Positions 9,866 to 18,924 are shown, numbered from the stretch's first letter. The stretch: 64,000 nucleotides of DNA from Peteryoungia aggregata LMG 23059 (GCF_030814435.1 NZ_JAUSUW010000006.1:248001-312000), one strand, 5' to 3'. Notes: generated by a model from the sequence alone, not told the origin. Numbers and translations are program-made.

Positions 9866-9999
9866 TCTTCGGGGCGCTGTTTGCGCTCCCGTATTCAACG
9901 CCTCGGACTGTGTTTCAACGGGTACCTTGCCGGTGCAACCCCTTTGCGCCCTGACGATTTTATGCCAATGGGTGGCCCACACTCATACAAGGGCAGATC

Positions 10000-10833
10000 A
10001 TGGCAGGGACGAACAGCGAGCGCATCATGCTGGCCGAAGGGCCGGCAATCATTCTGGTTGAGCCGCAACTCGGCGAAAACATCGGCATGGTGGCGCGCGC
10101 CATGGCCAATTTTGGCCTCGCTGAGCTGCGTCTCGTCAATCCGCGCGACGGCTGGCCTTCCGACAAGGCTCGTTCCGCCGCTGCCAAGGCCGATCACGTC
10201 ATTGATGGCACCGTTGTCTTCGAGACGCTCGAAGAAGCCGTTGCTGATCTCAACTTCGTCTATGCGACGACTGCCCGCCAGCGCGACGGCTTCAAGCCGG
10301 TGCGATCGCCGGTGACGGCAGCCGAGACGCTGCGGACCAAATTCCGCAGCGGAGAGACGACCGGAATCATGTTCGGACGCGAAAAGTCGGGTCTCTCGAA
10401 CGAGGAAGTGGCACTTGCCGACGAGATTGTCACCTTTCCGGTCAATCCTGCCTTTGCCTCGCTGAATATTGCCCAGGCCGTTCTGCTCATGTCCTATGAG
10501 TGGATGAAATCCGGCTTGGAGGATGTGCATGTCGTGCCATTCGACGCGCCGGAACAGCCGGCAGCCACCAAGGAACAGGTCATCGGCCTCTTCGAACATC
10601 TGGAAGAAGCGCTTGACGCGCGCAACTACTTCCATCCAGCCCACAAAAAGCCCAGGATGATAGAGAACCTGCGGGCCGTGTTCAGCAGACGTGCTTTCAC
10701 CGGTCCGGAGATCCATGTGGTCCGCGGTGTGATCAGTTCGCTCGACCGTTTTGCACGCCCGGGCCAGAGGCCGCCTGCGGCGAAGACCGAGAGCGAGGCG
10801 CAGGCCACAGATGACGACGAACGGGACGCCTGA
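10000..10833 (+). CDS. TrmJ-like tRNA (cytidine/uridine-2'-O-) methyltransferase
   Basis: 277 residues, SPOUT class, TrmH family group 1. Family motifs are present: [24 protein letters not shown] at the N-terminus (asparagine and arginine of motif 1), [16 protein letters not shown] (motif 2) and [18 protein letters not shown] (motif 3, the SAM-binding trefoil knot). In gamma-proteobacteria TrmJ adds Nm at tRNA position 32; that assignment is by family. The C-terminal extension is charged and probably disordered. AAGGG precedes ATG 10000. The end overlaps the murI start by 23 bases, so the two are probably co-translated. Confidence 0.88.
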   Translation: MAGTNSERIMLAEGPAIILVEPQLGENIGMVARAMANFGLAELRLVNPRDGWPSDKARSAAAKADHVIDGTVVFETLEEAVADLNFVYATTARQRDGFKPVRSPVTAAETLRTKFRSGETTGIMFGREKSGLSNEEVALADEIVTFPVNPAFASLNIAQAVLLMSYEWMKSGLEDVHVVPFDAPEQPAATKEQVIGLFEHLEEALDARNYFHPAHKKPRMIENLRAVFSRRAFTGPEIHVVRGVISSLDRFARPGQRPPAAKTESEAQATDDDERDA

Positions 10834-11641
10834 TCTCAAACCGATCCTGGTCTTTGATTCCGGGATCGGCGGCCTCACCGTCTTGCGCGAGGCACGGCTC
10901 CTGATGCCGGAACGCGGCTTCATTTATGTCGCCGACGATGCCGGCTTTCCCTATGGCGGATGGGAAGAAGAACCGCTGAAGGCGCGTATCGTCAGGCTCT
11001 TCGAAGATCTTCTGAAACGCTATGATCCAGAGGCTGTGATCGTCGCCTGCAACACCGCGTTCACGCTTGCCGGCGCCGAGCTCCGGCAGAGTTTCCCGCA
11101 GATGCGCTTCATTGGCACCGTCCCAGCAATCAAGCCGGCGGCGGAGCGGACGCGGTCAGGTCTCGTCTCGGTGCTCGCGACGCCCGGTACAGTCAAGCGC
11201 GCCTACACGCGCGACCTCATCCAGTCCTTTGCGTCGCAATGCCATGTACGCCTTGTCGGCTCGGAAAATCTTGCCCGGATGGCCGAGGCCTATATCCGTG
11301 GCGAGACGCTGGACGATTCTGCCGTGTTGGCGGAGATCGCGCCGTGTTTCGTCGAGAAGGATGGGGCGAGGACGGACATCGTCGTGCTGGCCTGCACCCA
11401 TTATCCCTTCCTTGCCAATGTCTTTCGCAAGCTCGCCCCGTGGCCGGTCGACTGGCTGGATCCGGCGGAAGCCATCGCGCGCCAGGCCCGTCGTCTCGTG
11501 CCGCTGGTCGAAGGGGCAGAGCATCCGGACGAGTTCGATTTCGCCGTCTTCACCTCGGGAAGCCCTGACTTCGCGACCCGGCGGTTATTGCAGGGCATGG
11601 GGCTGTCTGCGACGCTGCCGCAAGAGCCGTTGTCGTTCTGA
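10811..11641 (+). CDS. murI: Glutamate racemase
   Basis: 276 residues; interconverts L- and D-glutamate for peptidoglycan. Both catalytic cysteines are visible, in VACNTAF (Cys80) and LACTHYPF (Cys195), with the N-terminal [11 protein letters not shown] loop. The ATG at 10811 lies within the 3' end of the TrmJ-like gene. A stem (GCCAGC/GCTGGC at 11682-11699) follows but lacks a U-tract, so termination is not clear. Confidence 0.95.
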   Translation: MTTNGTPDLKPILVFDSGIGGLTVLREARLLMPERGFIYVADDAGFPYGGWEEEPLKARIVRLFEDLLKRYDPEAVIVACNTAFTLAGAELRQSFPQMRFIGTVPAIKPAAERTRSGLVSVLATPGTVKRAYTRDLIQSFASQCHVRLVGSENLARMAEAYIRGETLDDSAVLAEIAPCFVEKDGARTDIVVLACTHYPFLANVFRKLAPWPVDWLDPAEAIARQARRLVPLVEGAEHPDEFDFAVFTSGSPDFATRRLLQGMGLSATLPQEPLSF

Positions 11642-11723
11642 TCGGTGATTTCGCCCGGACGGGTCATGGCCGCCAATCTGCGCCAGCCGCGTTGCTGGCC
11701 ATTCATCTGCCCTGCGTCAATTT

Positions 11724-11739
11724 GTTGCATATCTGCAAC
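11724..11739. promoter_or_regulatory. Palindrome upstream of a small ORF
   Basis: GTTGCATATCTGCAAC is a 6+6 bp inverted repeat around TATC in the region between murI and the small ORF at 11841. It has the T-N-A geometry of many dimeric-regulator sites; role unknown. Confidence 0.3.
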
Positions 11740-11840
11740 GGCTCGCCGTAAGTTCTGCAATCTCGAATTGCGTGCTTGCCGGCGGTGTTTTCCCATGGCA
11801 TGGTCCTCGCATCCGCAACTCAAGCAACAGGAGGCCAAAA

Positions 11841-11933
11841 ATGACTCATTTTACCATGCGCATGCGCCTCTCTGGCGGATCGGTTTCCCGAAGCTATGTA
11901 GGTCCATGCCTCATTCTTCGCACCACGCGATGA
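11841..11933 (+). CDS. Candidate 30-residue small basic protein
   Basis: ATG 11841 is preceded by AGGAGG at seven-base spacing, the best ribosome binding site in this interval, and encodes 30 residues (start MTHFTMRMRLSGG, ending LRTTR) with six Arg and few acidic residues. Its TGA overlaps the first base pairs of an intrinsic terminator at 11932-11953, so the unit looks like a complete short transcript. It sits alone between murI and a DUF1127 gene. No family is recognised; translation is inferred from the site and the terminator. Confidence 0.5.
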   Translation: MTHFTMRMRLSGGSVSRSYVGPCLILRTTR

Positions 11934-11953
11934 CTGTCTGAACAGTCGTTTTT
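11932..11953 (+). terminator. Intrinsic terminator after the 30-residue ORF
   Basis: GACTGT, loop CTGA, ACAGTC, then GTTTTTCCT. The stop codon of the preceding small ORF overlaps the left arm. Confidence 0.7.
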
Positions 11954-11983
11954 CCTGCCTTTTCTGGCGTTTTCAACCATATT

Positions 11984-12036
11984 GACGTGACTTGCCGTCG
12001 GCGCGTCTGATCGCGTTCGGTCGCTTGCGTCACGTC
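11984..12036. repeat. 8-bp inverted repeat in the DUF1127 leader
   Basis: GACGTGAC (11984-11991) and GTCACGTC (12029-12036) are perfectly complementary over 37 bp of spacer, upstream of the DUF1127 gene. It could be a paired operator or the base of a leader RNA stem; the right arm is followed by GCTTTTC. Confidence 0.35.
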
Positions 12037-12090
12037 GCTTTTCATCACCGAAAGGACCTGGGCGCTTGCGCGTTCCGGGGCGGACAAGTC

Positions 12091-12327
12091 ATGCAAGAAA
12101 ATCAATCTATAGTTGAAAATCCGCTGGCGAAGCGGATGGATGAGCTTCTGGAGCGTTTCGGCTCGTGGCGTCTCTTTGCTGCGTTTGTTGCGGCCGCATG
12201 GCGGCAAAGGCGGGCCAGAAATCTCGTCTCGGACCTCTCTCCGCAGATGCGGCGAGACATCGGTCTGCCCGAAGACGAAGAGTGGAGGAGACCGAGAAGC
12301 CTCTCCCTCTGGGATTTCCGCGTCTGA
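12091..12327 (+). CDS. DUF1127 small arginine-rich protein
   Basis: 78 residues with the DUF1127 (YjiS-like) core near the C-terminus: WRQRRARNLVSDLSPQMRRDIGLPEDE. Such proteins in Agrobacterium have been tied to phosphate and carbon metabolism through RNA or protein contacts; the role of this copy is unknown. ATG 12091 is the first start in frame after the leader. The gene is followed by two strong hairpins in a row. A second DUF1127 gene is at 34941. Confidence 0.8.
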   Translation: MQENQSIVENPLAKRMDELLERFGSWRLFAAFVAAAWRQRRARNLVSDLSPQMRRDIGLPEDEEWRRPRSLSLWDFRV

Positions 12328-12332
12328 GGAAA

Positions 12333-12381
12333 GGAAGAACGGTTCGGGTGGCCGTGGCCGGTGGAATCGTTCTTCCCTTTT
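12333..12381 (+). terminator. Long-loop hairpin terminator after DUF1127
   Basis: GGAAGAACG (12333-12341) pairs perfectly with CGTTCTTCC (12368-12376) over a 26-base GC-rich loop and is followed by CTTTTCTC. Confidence 0.55.
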
Positions 12382-12390
12382 CTCGCGCAA

Positions 12391-12420
12391 GCAGACCACT
12401 CGGCGCGGTGGTCTGCTTCC
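12391..12420 (+). terminator. Second hairpin downstream of DUF1127
   Basis: Perfect 9-bp stem GCAGACCAC/GTGGTCTGC with an 8-base loop, followed by TTCCC. It lies only 10 bases past the previous hairpin and about 75 bases before the MFS gene, so it could be a back-up terminator or an MFS leader structure. Confidence 0.45.
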
Positions 12421-12493
12421 CAAATCGACGGTGCTGGCCGACAGTCGGGATCATTGGTGATTCCCTCCCGCCTTGACAGGTTTCAGCCACCCC

Positions 12494-13630
12494 ATGTCTC
12501 CGAAGTTCATCATCATGGCTGCGTTCTTTCTGCAGCCGGTCGCGTTCGGTAGTTGGCTGCCACAGATTCCGGGCGTGCAGGAACGGCTCGATCTCGGCCC
12601 GGTCGAGCTTGCTCTGGCGCTTCTGGGTCTGCCGACAGGCATTCTGCTGATGCTTCCCTTTGCAGGCCATCTGGTGGGGCGCATTGGCAGCCGCAATACG
12701 CTGATCTTCGGCTTTCCGGTTTTCCTCACGCTCGTGCCCTTGCCCGTGGCGGCTGCCGATCTCGTTTCGCTCTTCCTGCTTCTCGCATTGCTCGGAATCG
12801 GCCTGTCGACCATTGAACTGGGCCTCAATGTCGAGGCGGATGTGATCGAGAAACGCGGTACTGTGTCGATCATGAACCGTTGTCATGGTTTCTGGAGCCT
12901 CGGCATCATGACAGGCAGTCTGATTGGTGCGGGTTTCCTGGCATTGGAGACTTCGCCCCTGCTTGCGATCGGTTTGCTGTGCATGCTTCTGGTGCCGATT
13001 ACGGTGATTGTCTGCCGAATGCTGCCGCGGCATGAGGCTCCGGTCGCCGAGGCCGAGGCTCGACCATCCTGGAGGTTGCCAAGCCCCGCCATTCTCGGCA
13101 TCAGTCTGTTCGTCTTCGGCATTACGATGACCGAAGGAGCGGTTGCCGACTGGTCTGCGGTCTATCTCAAGGATGTGTTTGCCACTGCGGGCATGGCGAC
13201 CGGTATGGGGTATGTGGTCTTTGCCATGATGGTGTCGTTGGGGCGTTTCCTTGGCGATGCTGCCAAGGAACGCTTCGGGGCCGTTGTTCTGGCGCGACTT
13301 TGTCTCGGTTCTGCGCTTGGCGGCATGCTGCTTGTCGTCATGGCACCGGTTTCGGCGATCGTCTATCTCGGCCTTGCTTGCGTCGGGCTCGGCGTGTCCG
13401 TGGGGTTCCCGCTCGCCGTAACCGCTTCCGCCGATCTCGGGGATCGTCCGGCAGCCGAGAACGTCGCGATTCTGAGCTTCATTGCGCTGTTCGGCTTTCT
13501 GGTCGGGCCACCGATGATCGGTTTCGTGGCGGAGCTTGCGGGACTTCGCAGTGGGCTTGCCACGCTTCTGCCGCCGCTGATATTCAGCATGCTGCTCGCC
13601 GGTCTCTTGCGTCGGCGACGCAGTGTCTGA
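12494..13630 (+). CDS. MFS transporter (YbjJ/FucP-like)
   Basis: About 378 residues with roughly twelve hydrophobic helices. The start (FIIMAAFFLQPVAFGSWLPQIPGVQERLDL) and the NVEADVIEKRG..MNRCHGFWSLG segment resemble the YbjJ-type branch of the major facilitator superfamily, whose substrates are mostly unknown. ATG 12494 is used; TTG 12473 in the same frame would add seven residues and has a comparably weak ribosome binding site. It is followed at short distance by the HerA-like ATPase gene on the same strand. Confidence 0.82.
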   Translation: MSPKFIIMAAFFLQPVAFGSWLPQIPGVQERLDLGPVELALALLGLPTGILLMLPFAGHLVGRIGSRNTLIFGFPVFLTLVPLPVAAADLVSLFLLLALLGIGLSTIELGLNVEADVIEKRGTVSIMNRCHGFWSLGIMTGSLIGAGFLALETSPLLAIGLLCMLLVPITVIVCRMLPRHEAPVAEAEARPSWRLPSPAILGISLFVFGITMTEGAVADWSAVYLKDVFATAGMATGMGYVVFAMMVSLGRFLGDAAKERFGAVVLARLCLGSALGGMLLVVMAPVSAIVYLGLACVGLGVSVGFPLAVTASADLGDRPAAENVAILSFIALFGFLVGPPMIGFVAELAGLRSGLATLLPPLIFSMLLAGLLRRRRSV

Positions 13631-13720
13631 AAGCCGCACTTCCCTGTGGGTTTCGCGGATGTAATGCACACGGTTGCCGACAACTCTGTTAGTGACAAAA
13701 GATCAACGCATGATTTGAGG

Positions 13721-15262
13721 ATGCCGTCATTGAAGGTCGGAATCGATATGGGAACGGTGCAGGGCGGTCAGCCTGCCAAGCTCGATATCGAGGAGCTTCT
13801 CGCGACCCGTCTGCTCGTGCAGGGCAATTCCGGCTCGGGCAAGTCGCATCTGCTGCGCCGCCTCCTCGAACAATCTGCCCAGTGGGTGCAGCAGGTCATC
13901 ATCGATCCTGAAGGCGACTTCGTCACGCTCTCCGACAAGTATGGCCATGTCGTCGTCGATGGCGAGCGTACCGAGGCGGAGCTTGCCGGTATCGCTGACC
14001 GTATCCGCCGTCACCGGGTTTCCTGCGTGCTGACGCTCGAAGGTCTCGATGTGGAGCAGCAGATGCGTGCCGCCGGTGCCTTCCTCAATGGTCTCTTCGA
14101 TGCGGACCGCGAATTCTGGTATCCGGTGCTTGTTGTCGTCGACGAAGCGCAGATGTTTGCGCCCGCCGTCGGCGGTGACGTCTCGGAAGATGCGCGCAAG
14201 ATGTCGCTGGGTGCCATGACCAACCTGATGTGTCGTGGCCGTAAGCGCGGGCTTGCCGGTGTGATCGCGACGCAGCGTCTGGCAAAGCTTGCCAAGAACG
14301 TTGCAGCGGAAGCCTCCAACTTCCTGATGGGTCGAACCTTTCTCGATATCGACATGGCGCGTGCGGCCGACCTGCTCGGCATGGATCGCCGTCAGGCAGA
14401 GATGTTCCGCGATCTGCAGCGCGGTAATTTCGTGGCGCTGGGCCCTGCCATGTCGCGCCGCCCGCTGCCGATTGTCATCGGTGCCGTGGAAACCTCGGCG
14501 CGTTCGTCTTCGCCCATGCTGATGCCGCTGCCGGATGCGCCTCAGGATGTCGAGGACCTGATCTTCACGCCGGACCCGGAAGAATTCACCCGGCCGATCG
14601 TGCGCCGCGCGCCGCCGGCGCCGCGTCCGACAACCGATATTTTGGCCGAGCTCTCGCGTTCGACACCGGCGTCCATGGTGCCTGCGCCGAGCGAATCGCC
14701 GATGCGGGGCGCGGAGATGTCGGCCGAGGAGCGTGAGGACCGCCTGTCCGCCGTGCTTGCCGAAATCCTCGGCGACCCGCAGGCCGCCTATCGGACCGAC
14801 AGCGTGCTCTATCAGGAATTCCTCGTGCGCGCCCGCATGCGCCGCGTTTCCGGCCCGCCGATGCCGATGGGCGAGTTCCGCCGCCGGGTGGCGATTACGC
14901 GGGCCGGGGTCGATGAAGAGACGGCCGCAAGCGAGGGATGGCAGACGGCGCTGTCGCTTTCGGTTCGCGTCTCCGACGATCTTCAGGGCGTGTTCCTGCT
15001 GCTCGCCAAGGCAGCGCTGCGTAGCGAGGAATGCCCGTCCGACCAGCGCATCGCGCGCGCCTATGGCACGCATTCGGCCCGTCGCGCCCGCCGTCTACTC
15101 GGCTATTTCGAGGAGCAGGGTCTGGTGGTTGTTCATACCGACTTTGCCGGCAAGCGCATCGTCGCCTTCCCGGATCTGGAGGTGCAAACCGCACCCGGCG
15201 CCCCGGATGCGACCGATGATGAGCCTGTGGCCTCCGTGGTTGATCAGCACGCGGCAGAATGA
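13721..15262 (+). CDS. HerA-like (DUF87) ATPase
   Basis: About 513 residues. The N-terminal FtsK/HerA-type ATPase domain has Walker A GNSGSGKS (about residue 40) and Walker B VLVVVDEAQ, followed by the sensor segment GVIATQRLAKLAKNVAAEASNFLMGRT. The C-terminal third (GEFRRRVAITRAGV...ARRLLGYFEEQGLV) looks like a winged-helix or similar small domain. HerA proteins pump or unwind DNA, usually with a NurA nuclease; no nurA is present nearby, so the partner and role are unknown. The start is uncertain (ATG 13664, 13721 or 13748); 13721 keeps the first beta strand. Its stop abuts the stop of the convergent chemoreceptor gene (TGATCA). Confidence 0.75.
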   Translation: MPSLKVGIDMGTVQGGQPAKLDIEELLATRLLVQGNSGSGKSHLLRRLLEQSAQWVQQVIIDPEGDFVTLSDKYGHVVVDGERTEAELAGIADRIRRHRVSCVLTLEGLDVEQQMRAAGAFLNGLFDADREFWYPVLVVVDEAQMFAPAVGGDVSEDARKMSLGAMTNLMCRGRKRGLAGVIATQRLAKLAKNVAAEASNFLMGRTFLDIDMARAADLLGMDRRQAEMFRDLQRGNFVALGPAMSRRPLPIVIGAVETSARSSSPMLMPLPDAPQDVEDLIFTPDPEEFTRPIVRRAPPAPRPTTDILAELSRSTPASMVPAPSESPMRGAEMSAEEREDRLSAVLAEILGDPQAAYRTDSVLYQEFLVRARMRRVSGPPMPMGEFRRRVAITRAGVDEETAASEGWQTALSLSVRVSDDLQGVFLLLAKAALRSEECPSDQRIARAYGTHSARRARRLLGYFEEQGLVVVHTDFAGKRIVAFPDLEVQTAPGAPDATDDEPVASVVDQHAAE

Positions 15263-17470
15263 TCAGGCCGCGCGACGCATCCGCGCCTGTTGCGGCAGGA
15301 TGAAGCGGCGCACCAGCGTCTGAAGACGGTCCGATTCGTTTGCCAGCGAACCGACGGAGGCGGTGGTTTCCTCAACCATGGCGGCGTTGCGCTGGGTTGT
15401 TTGATCCAACTCGTTGATGGCGGAATTGACTTCGGCGAGCCCGGTGAACTGCTCGCGCGACGAGGTGGAGATCGATTCCATGTGCTCGTTCATCTGGCCG
15501 ATATAGTTGGAGATCTCGGTCAGGGAATTGCCCGTCTGACGGACAAGGTCCACACCCTCGCCAATCTGCTTGCCGGAGGTGGTGATCAGCGCCTTGATTT
15601 CCTTCGCCGCATTGGCTGAGCGCTGGGCCAGTTCTCGCACTTCCTGCGCGACCACCGCAAAGCCCTTGCCCGCTTCGCCGGCGCGTGCTGCCTCGACGCC
15701 GGCATTGAGCGCAAGCAGGTTTGTCTGGAAGGCGATCTCGTCGATCACGCCGATAATGCTCGAGATCTTGGAGGAGCTAGCCTCAATTGCCTTCATGGCG
15801 TCTTCCGCCCTGTTGACGATGACGCCGGAGCGGCTGGCGTCGTCATTGGCGTCGCGCGCAACACGGCGGGCTTCTTCCGTGAGTTTAGACGCATTCTTGA
15901 CGTTGGTGGTAATCTGCTCAATCGCGGCGGCGGTTTGCTCCAAGGCAGTTGCCTGTTGCTCGGTGCGCTTGGAAAGGTCGTTCGCACCCTCATTGATCGA
16001 ATTGGCGCCTTCATCAATGGAGGTGACGCCTTCAATGATGGCGACCAAGGTCTCAGCCAATTGCGCAACAGAATGGTTGAAGTCGTGGCGCAGCGCTTCG
16101 AAATCCGGTGCGAAGGGCTCTGTCAGGCTGAAGGCCAGATCGCCCGAGGACAGGCGTTTCAGACCTGCGGCGAGGCCTGAAGTGGCAATGCGAAGCTTCT
16201 CGGCTGCTTCCGACTCTGCCAGTGCCTGAGCGCGCTGGCGCTCCTGCTCCATCCGTTCGCGCGCGTCTCCCGCTTCCTTCTCCAGTTGCTGATTGCGAAG
16301 GGCAGCCTGCTGGAACACGGCGATGGAGCCTGCCATCGCACCGATCTCATCCTGTCGCTGCGTGAAGGGTATCGTAACGCCGTAATCGCCTGCTGCGAGC
16401 CGGTTCATAACGGTCGTCATGGTTGAAATCGGGGCGATGAAGCGGGTTGCCGCGATGGCGGCGAGTGCCATGGCCACGAGGGCCACGATGGCGCCGAACA
16501 TCAACATCTTGTTTCTGGCGTCGCGGGAGGCCACGACCATATCTGCACTTGGGGCAGACAGCATCAGTGTCCATTGCTCATCAAGCCCCGGAAAGCTGAT
16601 CTTGACGGCGGCGTGGTAGATGCCGTTCTCATCCGTGATATCTGCTACATTGGCTGCCGATGCCTTCTGCCCCAGGCCGAGGAAGGTGCTGTCGTTTGCA
16701 GATTTTGCCAGCAGTGATTTGTCGGTATGCGCAAGCCACAGGCCGGATGCATCGGCCAGATAGACCGATCCTGTGCCAAAGGGCTTCAATTCTCCTACCC
16801 GGCGCGAAATGTCGCTCAGGTTAAAGTCAGTGCCGGCAAGACCGATCAACTCGTTGCCCCGTCGAATTGGCGAGGTAATCGTGGTGATCATCATCTCGAC
16901 ATTTTCAATCAGGTCCGTATAGGCCGGCGTAATCAGCGGTTTGCCCGCTTTCATCGGTTCCTGGTACCAAATTTTCGCCGCCTTGTCGGCCATATCCAGC
17001 TTTTCGATTTCGACGCCTTGTCCGCCCGTCCGGTAGAGATAGGTGGCGAAACGACCGCTGTGCAGCTCGGCATTGGGGTGATCGACGAATTTTTCGTCCT
17101 CTCCGTCCAGCTTTTCCGGTTCGAAGACGAGGCTCACACCGAGCAAACCTTTTTCCGCATTGATGGCGCGATCGAGAATATCGCCAAGCAGGTCGCGGTT
17201 CGGTTTATCCGTCGCAGCCACCGCTTCCGCGGCCTGGCTCACTCCCTGCAAGACCGCCGAGGTGCGGGAGATATCGGCGCGGATGTCATTGGCATATTGC
17301 AGCAGAAGCCCGCGGGCAGATTTTTCGGCTTCCTGCCTCATTGCGCTTTCCATGAAGGCGGCGCCAACGAGCGCAACGGCTGTCAAGCCGAGGGTGAAGC
17401 CAACCACAGCCAGAACCGTGAAGCGGCCGCGCAACGAGCGAAACAGATAGTCCAAAATCATTAATCTCAT
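15263..17470 (-). CDS. Methyl-accepting chemotaxis protein
   Basis: About 735 residues. N-terminal transmembrane helix (residues about 15-37), a large periplasmic dCache-type sensor (RTSAVLQGVSQAAEAVAA...GLLGVSLVFEP...WYQEPMKAGKPLITPAY, ITSPI..GNELIGLAGTDF), a second helix (MLMFGAIVALVAMALAAIAA), HAMP segments and a signalling domain with the conserved hairpin IGVIDEIAFQTNLLALNAGVEAARAGEAGKGFAVVA. It ends in RMRRAA without a CheR-tethering pentapeptide. Ligand unknown; dCache receptors often bind amino acids or organic acids. Start choice is uncertain among 17488, 17470 and 17461. Confidence 0.93.
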   Translation of the reverse strand: MRLMILDYLFRSLRGRFTVLAVVGFTLGLTAVALVGAAFMESAMRQEAEKSARGLLLQYANDIRADISRTSAVLQGVSQAAEAVAATDKPNRDLLGDILDRAINAEKGLLGVSLVFEPEKLDGEDEKFVDHPNAELHSGRFATYLYRTGGQGVEIEKLDMADKAAKIWYQEPMKAGKPLITPAYTDLIENVEMMITTITSPIRRGNELIGLAGTDFNLSDISRRVGELKPFGTGSVYLADASGLWLAHTDKSLLAKSANDSTFLGLGQKASAANVADITDENGIYHAAVKISFPGLDEQWTLMLSAPSADMVVASRDARNKMLMFGAIVALVAMALAAIAATRFIAPISTMTTVMNRLAAGDYGVTIPFTQRQDEIGAMAGSIAVFQQAALRNQQLEKEAGDARERMEQERQRAQALAESEAAEKLRIATSGLAAGLKRLSSGDLAFSLTEPFAPDFEALRHDFNHSVAQLAETLVAIIEGVTSIDEGANSINEGANDLSKRTEQQATALEQTAAAIEQITTNVKNASKLTEEARRVARDANDDASRSGVIVNRAEDAMKAIEASSSKISSIIGVIDEIAFQTNLLALNAGVEAARAGEAGKGFAVVAQEVRELAQRSANAAKEIKALITTSGKQIGEGVDLVRQTGNSLTEISNYIGQMNEHMESISTSSREQFTGLAEVNSAINELDQTTQRNAAMVEETTASVGSLANESDRLQTLVRRFILPQQARMRRAA

Positions 17471-17543
17471 CCCGACGAAGAATGCCATTCAGCAATAGGT
17501 TCTTCTTTGGGTAGTGAGAAAAGATTGAGAATAAGTCAAAATC

Positions 17544-17564
17544 ACTTCCAGTTCTTGGAAGTGC
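17544..17564. promoter_or_regulatory. 8-bp inverted repeat upstream of the chemoreceptor gene
   Basis: CACTTCCA and TGGAAGTG flank GTTCT, about 75-95 bases upstream of the chemoreceptor start and next to a very AT-rich block (17575-17620) with TATA-like sequence. It may be an operator or a leader hairpin; no known consensus is matched. Confidence 0.4.
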
Positions 17565-17631
17565 TGTGCGCATGCATTGCCTTATAAATTATATATTAGA
17601 AAAATATTATTTCGCTTCTGATCTGAAGGAG

Positions 17632-17654
17632 AGGCGCTCTTTTCCGAGGCGCCT
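17632..17654 (-). terminator. Possible terminator after pepT
   Basis: AGGCGC/GCGCCT stem with an 11-base loop just downstream of the pepT stop; the U-tract on the minus strand is weak (CTCCTTC). Confidence 0.4.
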
Positions 17655-17660
17655 TTGCTT

Positions 17661-18896
17661 TCAGGCTGCCCGCTCTTCCCAGACCTTGACCAGCGCCACG
17701 ATCGTCTCGACGGCCTTTTCCATGTCCTGCACGCTCACCCATTCGAGTGGCGAGTGATAGGCATGGCCGCCGGTATAGATGTTGGGGCAGGGCAGGCCCA
17801 TGAAGGACAGCCGTGAGCCGTCCGTGCCGCCGCGAATGCTGTGGCGCACGGGTTCCAGTCCGACACGGCGGACGGCTTCTTCGAGATTGTCCATGATCTC
17901 CGGATGACGATCGAGGACTTGCCGCATGTTGCGGTACTGGTGCTTCACCGTGAAGGTATGGCTCGAATCCGGATAGGTCGCCATGACCTCGCGGGTGATC
18001 TTTTCCAGCAGGTCTTCCTTCTCCTTCAGGCCGGCTTCGGTGAAGTCTCTGACAATGAGCTGGAGTTTGGCACTGTCCATGCTGCCTGACATGTCGACCG
18101 GATGGATGAAACCCTCACGGCCCTCGGTGGTCTCCGGTGCAATGTCGCGGGGCAGGCGGGCGACGATGTCGCTCACCGCCTTGATGGCGTTCTCCATCTT
18201 GCCCTTGGCATAACCCGGATGCATGGCGACACCGGTGATTTCGATAACAACGCCATCGGCTGAGAAGGTCTCGTTCTCGATCTCGCCGACGGTCGAGCCG
18301 TCGAGGGTATAGGCGAAGCGGGCGCCGAGCTTTGCGAGATCCACCTTGTCGGCGCCGCGACCGATTTCCTCGTCCGTCGTGAAGAGGATCTTGATCGTGC
18401 CGTGCTTGATCTGAGGGTTCGCCATCAGATGGGCGGCGGCCGTCATGATTTCCGCCACGCCGGCCTTGTCGTCTGCGCCAAGCAGTGTGGTGCCGTCCGT
18501 GGTGACGATGTCGTTGCCGATCTGGTTGTTCAGCTGCGGATGGGAGGCGACGCGGATCACCTGGCTCGTGTCACCGGTCAGCGTGATGTCGCCGCCCTGG
18601 TAGTTGCGCACCATCTGCGGCTTGACGTTCGTGCCCGTGAAATCGGGTGCCGTATCCATGTGGCTGCAGAAGCAGATGACCGGAACTTGCCTGTCCGTGT
18701 TGGACGGTATCGTCGCATAGACATTGCCATGTTCGTCGAGATGGGCGTCGGAGAGCCCGAGCGCCAGGAGTTCGGCAACGAGGACGCGTCCGAGATCCTT
18801 CTGCTTTTCCGTCGAAGGCTGCGTATCGGAGGCCGGATCGGACTGCGTGTCGATGACGACGTAACGGAGGAAGCGGTCGAGAACGGTGTCGGTCAT
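17661..18896 (-). CDS. pepT: Peptidase T (tripeptide aminopeptidase)
   Basis: 411 residues, M20B metallopeptidase that removes N-terminal residues from tripeptides in the cytoplasm. Zinc ligands and catalytic residues sit in CFCSHMDTAPD (His/Asp), TLLGADDKAGVAEI (bridging Asp) and LFTTDEEIGRGAD (catalytic Glu pair), with YHSPLEWVSVQDM near the C-terminus. ATG 18896 matches the family start. It lies downstream of the carboxypeptidase gene on the same strand with 28 bases between, so the two may be co-transcribed. Confidence 0.95.
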   Translation of the reverse strand: MTDTVLDRFLRYVVIDTQSDPASDTQPSTEKQKDLGRVLVAELLALGLSDAHLDEHGNVYATIPSNTDRQVPVICFCSHMDTAPDFTGTNVKPQMVRNYQGGDITLTGDTSQVIRVASHPQLNNQIGNDIVTTDGTTLLGADDKAGVAEIMTAAAHLMANPQIKHGTIKILFTTDEEIGRGADKVDLAKLGARFAYTLDGSTVGEIENETFSADGVVIEITGVAMHPGYAKGKMENAIKAVSDIVARLPRDIAPETTEGREGFIHPVDMSGSMDSAKLQLIVRDFTEAGLKEKEDLLEKITREVMATYPDSSHTFTVKHQYRNMRQVLDRHPEIMDNLEEAVRRVGLEPVRHSIRGGTDGSRLSFMGLPCPNIYTGGHAYHSPLEWVSVQDMEKAVETIVALVKVWEERAA

Positions 18897-18924
18897 GGCA
18901 AAGCCTTTCCTGGTCTGCCTCAGA

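Noticed and set aside
15260..15265. TGATCA at two convergent junctions (15260 and 35196) as a special element
   Set aside because: It is simply a TGA stop meeting the complement of another TGA; compact genomes produce this without special function.
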